From: a bacterium
GTDB taxonomy: Bacteria; Bacillota_I; Bacilli_A; RFN20; CAG-826
Length of the DNA stretch: 5,448 nucleotides
Assembly (NCBI GenBank): GCA_019421105.1
Contig: JAHZFY010000031.1
Span: 7,182 to 12,629, forward strand
Direction: 5' to 3'
Of this stretch, positions 1 through 4,116 are shown piece after piece (the stretch's first letter is position 1; each line of letters starts with the position of its first letter). The notes below the pieces were generated by a model that saw nothing but the letters and a program-made list of their open reading frames with translations, did not search any database and was not told the DNA's origin. The position numbers were made by a program, and so were the translations under genes.

Positions 1-969
1 GCAATTCCTTATTGTATGGAAAAAGGTAAAGCCTTATTATTACAGCAAATCGTGGATGATTTAAAAGATTTTAGAGTTACGTTTGATGTTTATTCTTATG
101 AAACTGATATTAGAAAAAATAACGCCGTAGAAAAAGAAATAAAGAATTTAGAACAATTTACATACGTTGAAGATGGCGCCACAATTTTAAAAACATCACA
201 ATTTTTAGATGATAAAGATCGTGTCATTGTTAAATCTAATGGTGACTACACATACTTTTTGCCTGATATTGTTTATCATTTGAATAAACTAAGTCGTGGT
301 TTTGATTATTTAATCGATGTCTTAGGAGCAGATCATCACGGATATATAAATCGTATGAAATCAGCTTTAATGATGCATGGATATTCAAAAGATGCTTTAG
401 ATATCGAACTTATTCAAATGGTAAGAATTTTTAAAGACGGTGAAGAAGTAAAACTTTCAAAAAGAACTGGACAAACCATTACCTTACGAGAATTGTTTGA
501 AGAAGCTGGTGTTGATGCTGTTCGTTATTTCTTTGTTGCAAGAAGCGCAGATGCTCATTTAGACTTCGATATGAATTTAGCTAGAGAACAAAATTCATCT
601 AACCCAGTTTATTATGCACAATATGCTCATGCTAGATTATGCTCTGTTTTAAATAAAAATGTAGATGTTTTTGGTATTGATACATCAGCTAGTCTATTAA
701 ATCATGAAAAAGAATTGAGTTTAATGAAAGTTTTAATTGAGTATCCTCAAGTAGTACATAATGCATCTTTAAATAAACAGCCTTATTTAATAGTTAATTA
801 TGTTCAAAAATTAGCATCCGCTATCCACTCTTATTATACTGAGTGCCGCATAATAGATTCTAATGCAGTGGAACTAACCAAGAATAGATTAGGTTTATCT
901 TTGGCTAGCAAAATTGTTTTAAAAAATAGTTTGGATTTAATTGGAGTTAATGCTCCAGAAAATATGTAA
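1..969 (+). CDS. argS: Arginyl-tRNA synthetase, 3' part (5' end outside window)
   Basis: This cytoplasmic class I aminoacyl-tRNA synthetase charges tRNA-Arg with arginine, using ATP. The frame is open to the window edge (AIPYC precedes the ATG at 16), so that ATG is an internal Met and not the start. About 322 residues are visible. The family usually has about 550, so the N-terminal tRNA-recognition domain and the HIGH motif lie upstream. Visible family blocks are YTYFLPDIVYH near 250-285, GADHHGY near 328-348, the signature loop KLSKRTG at 451-471 (usually KMSKRTG in Gram-positives, so Met to Leu), and the C-terminal DALR anticodon-binding domain with NPVYYAQYAHAR at about 601-636. The end, IVLKNSLDLIGVNAPENM, is the typical ArgS C-terminus. 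It ends in TAA, and the ribosome site of rpoE begins within that stop codon. The identification is firm. Confidence 0.96.
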   Translation, partial: AIPYCMEKGKALLLQQIVDDLKDFRVTFDVYSYETDIRKNNAVEKEIKNLEQFTYVEDGATILKTSQFLDDKDRVIVKSNGDYTYFLPDIVYHLNKLSRGFDYLIDVLGADHHGYINRMKSALMMHGYSKDALDIELIQMVRIFKDGEEVKLSKRTGQTITLRELFEEAGVDAVRYFFVARSADAHLDFDMNLAREQNSSNPVYYAQYAHARLCSVLNKNVDVFGIDTSASLLNHEKELSLMKVLIEYPQVVHNASLNKQPYLIVNYVQKLASAIHSYYTECRIIDSNAVELTKNRLGLSLASKIVLKNSLDLIGVNAPENM

Positions 970-981
970 AGGAGATAAGAA

Positions 982-1377
982 ATGGCAAAATCAATGTTAG
1001 ATATTGCATTTGATTATTTTAATCAAAGAAAAGATGTTGTTCGTTTTAGTGAAGTTTGGGAACACGTCAAAAAAGAATTAAACTTAAGTGATGAAGAAGC
1101 AAATAAAAAAATCGCTAAGTTTTATACGAATTTATCCATCGATGGAAGATTTGTAATTCTAAGTGATGATATATGGGATTTAAAAGCAAATCACTCATTT
1201 GATGAAGTCCATAGAGATATGGGTGAAGTTTATTCTATCGAAGATTCTGATAATGGTGATGATTCTGATGATGAAGATACCGTTATCGAAGATAATGATG
1301 ATAATAAAGAAAAAGACGATGAATATTTAGAAAACGATGAATCGTCTGAAAAAAATAGCGAAGAAAATTATTATTAA
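982..1377 (+). CDS. rpoE: DNA-directed RNA polymerase delta subunit
   Basis: The delta subunit is a small RNA polymerase accessory factor found in low-GC Gram-positives. It helps release and recycle polymerase and sharpens the response to initiating NTP levels. Residues 1 to about 75 form the HARE-HTH domain (MLDIAFDYF, FSEVWEHV, FYTNLSIDGRF, DDIWDLK). Residues 82-131 are a disordered acidic tail with 24 Asp/Glu in 50 positions and only three Lys. The protein is 131 residues against 173 in Bacillus subtilis, the difference being mainly a shorter tail. The start is supported by AAAGGAGAT at 968-976, seven bases from GGAG to ATG. The argS-rpoE order matches B. subtilis and related Firmicutes, though pyrG, which follows rpoE in B. 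subtilis, is not here. The stop codon shares its last base with the next start codon. The identification is firm. Confidence 0.94.
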   Translation: MAKSMLDIAFDYFNQRKDVVRFSEVWEHVKKELNLSDEEANKKIAKFYTNLSIDGRFVILSDDIWDLKANHSFDEVHRDMGEVYSIEDSDNGDDSDDEDTVIEDNDDNKEKDDEYLENDESSEKNSEENYY

Positions 1378-2321
1378 TGAAAGATAAATATTTAAAACTC
1401 ATTGAATCATATAATAGCATTGTCATATTTGGACATGTAAATCCTGATGGTGATTGTTTTGCATCGCAGGTTGCTTTAAAACGAGTTTTAAATATCAACT
1501 ATCCTTTTAAAAAAGTGTTTTTAGCAGGATCTGGCATACCAAGTATGTCAGATTTTTTATCGACTTGTGATGAGATAAACGATGATATTATTTCAACTTC
1601 TTTAGCTATTGCAGTTGATTTTAACGATATCAATAGAAGCGAAGATAAAAGAATTTTAAACGCTAAAGAAGTTTTATTTATCGATCATCATAATCCTTTC
1701 GAAAATGTTTTAGAAGAATTTGAATATACAATCATCGATAAAAATTATGCAAGTGCTGCCACTCTTTTATATTATCTATTTAAAAGATGGGATTTAAAAT
1801 TAGATGTTAAGACATATGAAATATTATTCTTTGGTGTTGTTTCTGATACCAATAGATTTTTATTTTTAGAAGATGATTTTAAAAGTTTAAAAGCTGGTTA
1901 TGAAATGATGAATTTAGGAATAAATTATGCAAAAGTCTATGATTTTACACAAAAAACATCATTAACAAATCTAAATTTGAAAGGATATGTTTTATCTCAT
2001 TATCATATTTTTGAATCAAATATTTTATATGTAGTTCTTGATGATAAAGTTTTAAAAAGATTTCATTACCATCGATATCCTGGATGGCTAGTTTCGTGTT
2101 TAAGCAATGTTATTAATTATCCAATTTGGTGTTTATTTTATATAAAAGAAAATAATAAAATATCGATTGAAATAAGAAGTAGTAATATTAAAGTAGTGGA
2201 TGTTGCTAAAAAATATGGTGGTGGAGGACACGATTTAGCGTGTGGCATGACCATTGATTATTCTGAAGAAAACATCGATATGGTTTTAAACGATTTAAAG
2301 TTATTAATAAAGGAGAAATAA
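1377..2321 (+). CDS. nrnA: DHH/DHHA1 phosphoesterase, NrnA-type nanoRNase / pAp phosphatase
   Basis: At 314 residues this is close in length to B. subtilis NrnA (313). NrnA-type enzymes hydrolyse 2-5-nt RNAs and, in B. subtilis and Mycoplasma homologues, also dephosphorylate pAp. The N-terminal DHH domain shows GHVNPDGDC with His20, Asp24 and Asp26, then Asp81 in AVDFND, the DHH triad at 103-105 (IDHH), and Asp157 in VVSDTNRF. These are the expected metal ligands for two Mn ions. The C-terminal DHHA1 substrate domain shows IEIRSS at 264-269 and GGGGHDLACG at 281-290. Small departures from common NrnA forms are Phe-Asn in VDFND and Asn159 where Gly is usual. The ATG overlaps the rpoE stop by one base (TAATG) and no clear Shine-Dalgarno site precedes it, so translational coupling to rpoE is likely. 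A cyclic-dinucleotide phosphodiesterase of the same superfamily is the main alternative, but the GdpP-type membrane, PAS and GGDEF parts are absent. Confidence 0.85.
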   Translation: MKDKYLKLIESYNSIVIFGHVNPDGDCFASQVALKRVLNINYPFKKVFLAGSGIPSMSDFLSTCDEINDDIISTSLAIAVDFNDINRSEDKRILNAKEVLFIDHHNPFENVLEEFEYTIIDKNYASAATLLYYLFKRWDLKLDVKTYEILFFGVVSDTNRFLFLEDDFKSLKAGYEMMNLGINYAKVYDFTQKTSLTNLNLKGYVLSHYHIFESNILYVVLDDKVLKRFHYHRYPGWLVSCLSNVINYPIWCLFYIKENNKISIEIRSSNIKVVDVAKKYGGGGHDLACGMTIDYSEENIDMVLNDLKLLIKEK

Positions 2322-2323
2322 GT

Positions 2324-3103
2324 ATGTGGGAAAAAGAGTTACAAGAAGCAATTAAAGCTGGATTATTAGCAAAAGATGTCATCATGGATATTTATAAAAA
2401 CCATGAGTTTAACATTGAAATAAAATCGGATGATTCACCTGTAACTATCGCTGATAAAAAAGCTGATAAAATCATCAAAGAATATTTACAATCAGTATTC
2501 CCTAATCATGCTTTTTTAACTGAAGAAAGCAATGATGATTTAACTAGATTAGATAATGATTACGTCTGGATTGTTGATCCAGTAGATGGAACAAAGGATT
2601 TCATTGCCAAAGACGATGAATTTACTACAAATATCGCACTTGCCTATAAACATGAAATCGTTGTAGGTGTCGTTTTAGCGCCTGCTTTAGATGATGTTTA
2701 TTATGCTAGTAAAGGAAATGGTGCTTTCTATTTAAAAGATGGCGTAGCAACAAGAATACACGTGAATGATAAATTAGAAGATATTACTTGTTTAACATCC
2801 GTCTTTCATTTAAACAATAAAGAAAAACAATTAATAGAAAAACATAATGATAAAATAAAACATGTTCATAAAAAAGGTTCCGCACTTAAAGCTTGTTTAA
2901 TTGCTAAAGGTGATGCTGAATTATCTTATAGAATGTCAGACGGTACAAAAGAATGGGATACTGCGGCTTCAAATATTGTTGTAGAAGAAGCTGGTGGAGT
3001 ATTCTTAGAACCTGATGGAAGTCGTCTAACATATAATCGTAAAGACGTTTACAATCGAAAAGGATATGTAATCGCAAATCGAAAAGGAAACATATTATTA
3101 TAA
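2324..3103 (+). CDS. cysQ: CysQ-like 3'(2'),5'-bisphosphate nucleotidase (inositol monophosphatase family)
   Basis: This is a Mg-dependent, Li-sensitive-type phosphatase of the IMPase/FBPase fold, 259 residues (E. coli CysQ has 246). Family motifs are complete: SPVTIAD at 38-44, TEES with Glu67, motif A DPVDGTKDF at 85-93 with metal-binding Asp85 and Asp88, GSALKACLIAKGDAELSYR at 185-203, and motif B EWDTAA at 210-215 with Asp212, followed by EEAGG. DGTK-D/E-F and the GS.LK...A.G.A pattern favour the CysQ branch, which cleaves pAp to AMP and phosphate, over inositol-1-phosphatase. The substrate is still inferred. The start is supported by AAGGAG at 2309-2314, which sits inside the end of the nrnA-type gene; only two bases separate that stop from this ATG. 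It is the last gene of the operon and is followed directly by a hairpin terminator. It could act with the upstream DHH enzyme on pAp. Confidence 0.85.
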   Translation: MWEKELQEAIKAGLLAKDVIMDIYKNHEFNIEIKSDDSPVTIADKKADKIIKEYLQSVFPNHAFLTEESNDDLTRLDNDYVWIVDPVDGTKDFIAKDDEFTTNIALAYKHEIVVGVVLAPALDDVYYASKGNGAFYLKDGVATRIHVNDKLEDITCLTSVFHLNNKEKQLIEKHNDKIKHVHKKGSALKACLIAKGDAELSYRMSDGTKEWDTAASNIVVEEAGGVFLEPDGSRLTYNRKDVYNRKGYVIANRKGNILL

Positions 3104-3104
3104 T

Positions 3105-3142
3105 TAAAAAAGCCAACAATTATGTTGGCTAATTTTCTTCTT
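3105..3142. terminator. Bidirectional rho-independent terminator between cysQ and nfu
   Basis: A perfect 8-bp stem, AGCCAACA at 3111-3118 with TGTTGGCT at 3123-3130, closes a 4-base loop ATTA. On the minus strand it is followed by a run of T (the A run at 3105-3110), giving a strong terminator for nfu. On the plus strand AATTTTCTTCTTTT follows, giving a weaker but plausible terminator for the argS-cysQ operon. The nfu stop codon (TAG, 3131-3129) lies within the stem. Confidence 0.85.
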
Positions 3143-3365
3143 TTACTTTAACAGAAACAACTCCTGGAACTTCTTCTTGAAGAATTACTTCAATTGTTTC
3201 TTTAATAGTTAAATCGATATAGGAACACCCTTGACATGCTCCGTGCATTTTAACATAGACAATACCATTTTCAAAACTGACGAATTCAATATCGCCACCA
3301 TCTCTTTGAAGAAATGGTCTAATTTTATCTAATGTTTCAATAATTAATTTTTCTTGAGTATCCAT
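3129..3365 (-). CDS. Nfu/NifU C-terminal-domain iron-sulfur cluster scaffold (YutI-like)
   Basis: This 78-residue protein consists only of the NifU C-terminal (Nfu) domain, the usual size for the Firmicute YutI group. Nfu proteins form dimers that hold a 4Fe-4S cluster between paired CxxC motifs and pass it to apoproteins in the cytoplasm. The sequence shows LDKIRPFLQRDGGDIEFV at 12-29, the CxxC motif at Cys44-Cys47 (GACQGC), then TIKETIE and VPGVVSV. The start is fixed: an in-frame TAA lies three codons upstream of the ATG and the next Met is residue 40. There is no Shine-Dalgarno site, and a promoter -10 box ends only ten bases before the ATG, so the message is probably leaderless. It converges on cysQ and shares its terminator hairpin. 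No other iron-sulfur assembly gene is in view. Confidence 0.92.
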   Translation of the reverse strand: MDTQEKLIIETLDKIRPFLQRDGGDIEFVSFENGIVYVKMHGACQGCSYIDLTIKETIEVILQEEVPGVVSVKVKEEN

Positions 3366-3375
3366 AGCGTCTTAA

Positions 3376-3405
3376 ATTATAACAAATTATTAATTAAAAG
3401 GACAA
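3376..3405 (-). promoter_or_regulatory. Promoter for nfu, close to the start codon
   Basis: On the minus strand a perfect -10 TATAAT (3381-3376) lies 18 bp downstream of TTGTCC (3405-3400), a 4/6 match to the -35 consensus. Transcription should begin near 3370-3368, which is only two to five bases before the nfu ATG at 3365. Confidence 0.6.
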
Positions 3406-3430
3406 CAAATATATAAATATATTTATAAAA

Positions 3431-3504
3431 TGGCTGGGGTACCTGGGATCGAACCAGGGATGGCGAGTTCAGAGCCCGCTGCCTTACCGCTTGGCTACAC
3501 CCCA
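3431..3504 (-). tRNA. tRNA-Gln (anticodon CUG)
   Basis: The cloverleaf has all stems paired: acceptor TGGGGTG/TACCCCA (with the U1-A72 pair typical of Gln), D stem GCC/GGC, anticodon stem GCGGG/CTCGC with loop CTCTGAA (anticodon CTG), and T stem CCTGG/CCAGG with loop TTCGATC. The discriminator is G and CCA is encoded (3433-3431). The variable loop is four bases (CATC). It reads CAG codons. Its first 25 bases are identical to those of the tRNA-Gln(UUG) at 3737-3812, so the two are probably duplicates that diverged. It lies beyond the hairpin that follows tRNA-Leu, so it may be expressed separately or by read-through. Confidence 0.93.
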
Positions 3505-3520
3505 AATGGTATATAAATTA

Positions 3521-3548
3521 ATAAAAGCACCGAGTAAGGTGCTTTTAT
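3521..3548 (-). terminator. Hairpin terminator after tRNA-Leu
   Basis: An 11-bp perfect stem, ATAAAAGCACC (3521-3531) with GGTGCTTTTAT (3538-3548), has a six-base loop. Read on the minus strand, the GC core is followed by TTTTATTAATTT, as in an intrinsic terminator for the Val-Tyr-Gln-Lys-Leu run. It is nearly symmetrical. It stands between tRNA-Leu and tRNA-Gln(CUG), so that last tRNA needs read-through or its own promoter. The only candidate -10 is TATATA (3515-3510), with a poor -35 (CTTACT) inside the hairpin. Confidence 0.75.
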
Positions 3549-3557
3549 AATTGTAAA

Positions 3558-3646
3558 TGGTCCCCGGGACCGGAATCGAACCGGTATGGGATATTCCTCC
3601 CGCAGGATTTTAAGTCCTGTGCGTCTACCTATTTCGCCACCTGGGC
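3558..3646 (-). tRNA. tRNA-Leu (anticodon UAA), with acceptor-stem mismatches
   Basis: This class II tRNA of 89 bases includes encoded CCA. The D stem GCG/CGC, anticodon stem CAGGA/TCCTG with loop CTTAAAA (anticodon TAA), long variable arm GGGA/TCCC, and T stem ACCGG/CCGGT are all paired, and the discriminator is the A expected for Leu. It reads UUA, a very common codon in this AT-rich genome. The oddity is the acceptor stem: GCCCAGG against CCCGGGG leaves G1-G72 and A5-C68 unpaired, while the other five pairs are sound. The gene type is certain; whether this copy is fully functional is open. Confidence 0.9.
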
Positions 3647-3652
3647 ACAACA

Positions 3653-3729
3653 TGGTCTCCCGTAGAAGATTCGAACTTCTGACCCCGTGATTAAAAGTCA
3701 AGTGCTCTACCAACTGAGCTAACGGGAGA
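3653..3729 (-). tRNA. tRNA-Lys (anticodon UUU)
   Basis: A 77-base tRNA with encoded CCA. The acceptor stem TCTCCCG/CGGGAGA is perfect, D stem GCTC/GAGC, T stem AGAAG/CTTCT. The anticodon loop is CTTTTAA (anticodon TTT, reads AAA/AAG). The anticodon stem CTTGA against TCACG has one mismatch, U28-C42 (positions 3701 and 3687), where TCAAG would be expected. It is six bases from tRNA-Leu. Confidence 0.93.
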
Positions 3730-3736
3730 AATTTTT

Positions 3737-3812
3737 TGGCTGGGGTGGGTGGGATCGAACCACCGAGATGACAGAGTCAAAGTCTGTTGCCTTACCGCTT
3801 GGCTACACCCCA
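3737..3812 (-). tRNA. tRNA-Gln (anticodon UUG)
   Basis: A 76-base tRNA with G discriminator and encoded CCA. Stems: acceptor TGGGGTG/CACCCCA, D stem GCC/GGC, anticodon stem ACAGA/TCTGT with loop CTTTGAC (anticodon TTG), T stem GGTGG/CCACC. The variable loop is six bases (CATCTC), one more than the usual five. It is the main CAA decoder and shares its first 25 bases with tRNA-Gln(CUG). Confidence 0.94.
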
Positions 3813-3829
3813 ATGTAGTTAAGCAACGA

Positions 3830-3913
3830 TGGTGGAGGGGGGCAGATTCGAACCGCCGAACCCGTAGGAGTTGATTTACAGTCAACCGCGTTTAGCCACT
3901 TCGCTACCCCTCC
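3830..3913 (-). tRNA. tRNA-Tyr (anticodon GUA)
   Basis: A class II tRNA of 84 bases with a long variable arm, as usual for bacterial Tyr. Acceptor GGAGGGG/CCCCTCC, D stem GCG/CGC, anticodon stem GTTGA/TCAAC with loop CTGTAAA (anticodon GTA), T stem GGCGG/CTGCC with one G-U pair, discriminator A, encoded CCA. All stems pair. Confidence 0.95.
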
Positions 3914-3930
3914 AAGTTGTAAATGTTTAC

Positions 3931-4006
3931 TGGTGGATGCTGAGGGGCTCGAACCCCCGACCTCCGCCGTGTAAAGGCGATGCTCTCCCAACTGAGCTAA
4001 GCATCC
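3931..4006 (-). tRNA. tRNA-Val (anticodon UAC)
   Basis: A 76-base tRNA, first in the transcribed cluster. Acceptor GGATGCT/AGCATCC is perfect, D stem GCTC/GAGC, anticodon stem TCGCC/GGCGG (one U-G at 27-43) with loop TTTACAC (anticodon TAC), T stem GGGGG/CCCTC with one G-U, discriminator A, encoded CCA. The promoter lies about 27 bases upstream. Confidence 0.95.
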
Positions 4007-4032
4007 CTGCTGGGTACGTCATGCGCTTTATT

Positions 4033-4062
4033 AATATATCACTCGCCCCCATTAAAAGTCAA
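4033..4062 (-). promoter_or_regulatory. Promoter of the tRNA cluster
   Basis: On the minus strand TTGACT (4062-4057, 5/6 match) and TATATT (4038-4033, 5/6 match) are 18 bp apart. Transcription should begin near 4026, giving a leader of about 20 bases before tRNA-Val. The spacer is unusually GC-rich because it contains one arm of the inverted repeat at 4041-4104. It is the only good promoter upstream of the cluster. Confidence 0.65.
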
Positions 4063-4104
4063 ATCATATTTTAATAAATTAAATATTTTTGATTGGGAGC
4101 GAGT
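4041..4104. repeat. GC-rich inverted repeat between pgi and the tRNA cluster
   Basis: The arms ACTCGCCCCC (4041-4050) and GGGAGCGAGT (4095-4104) are complementary at nine of ten positions around a 44-base AT-rich interior. In minus-strand RNA (reading from pgi toward the tRNAs) the odd position becomes a U-G wobble, giving a continuous 10-bp stem. In plus-strand RNA it would be a C-A mismatch. The interior (4062-4094) can fold further through AATCA/TGATT. No T run follows on either strand, so it is not a standard terminator. The left arm lies in the tRNA promoter spacer. Confidence 0.6.
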
Positions 4105-4116
4105 TCAATTAATGAA

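Noticed and set aside
16..18. ATG at 16 as the start of argS
   Set aside because: The frame stays open to the window edge and the visible protein lacks the N-terminal catalytic half, so this is an internal Met of a gene cut by the window.
1283..1498. Minus-strand frame opposite rpoE and the DHH gene
   Set aside because: It has no family features and lies antisense to two well-supported genes; the low-complexity acidic tail of rpoE keeps the opposite strand open by chance.
1377..2321. New cyclic-dinucleotide signalling enzyme
   Set aside because: Length, motif spacing and the GGGGH DHHA1 motif match ordinary NrnA-type proteins, and no sensory or membrane domains are present.
2904..3119. Minus-strand frame opposite the cysQ 3' end
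   Set aside because: It is Leu/Ile-rich with no recognised motif and lies antisense to conserved CysQ motifs, so it is a shadow frame.
3412..3427. 16-bp perfect AT-only palindrome (TATAAATATATTTATA) after tRNA-Gln(CUG)
   Set aside because: With no GC pairs it is weak as RNA and easily arises by chance in such AT-rich DNA; I do not call it a terminator or operator.
3495..4074. Several 62-72-codon frames over the tRNA block, both strands
   Set aside because: They consist almost wholly of tRNA sequence; all six tRNAs fold as cloverleaves, so these are not genes.
4007..4116. T-box or other riboswitch leader upstream of the tRNA cluster
   Set aside because: The predicted leader is only about 20 bases and I see no T-box sequence or specifier stem; the structured part lies mostly upstream of the start point.
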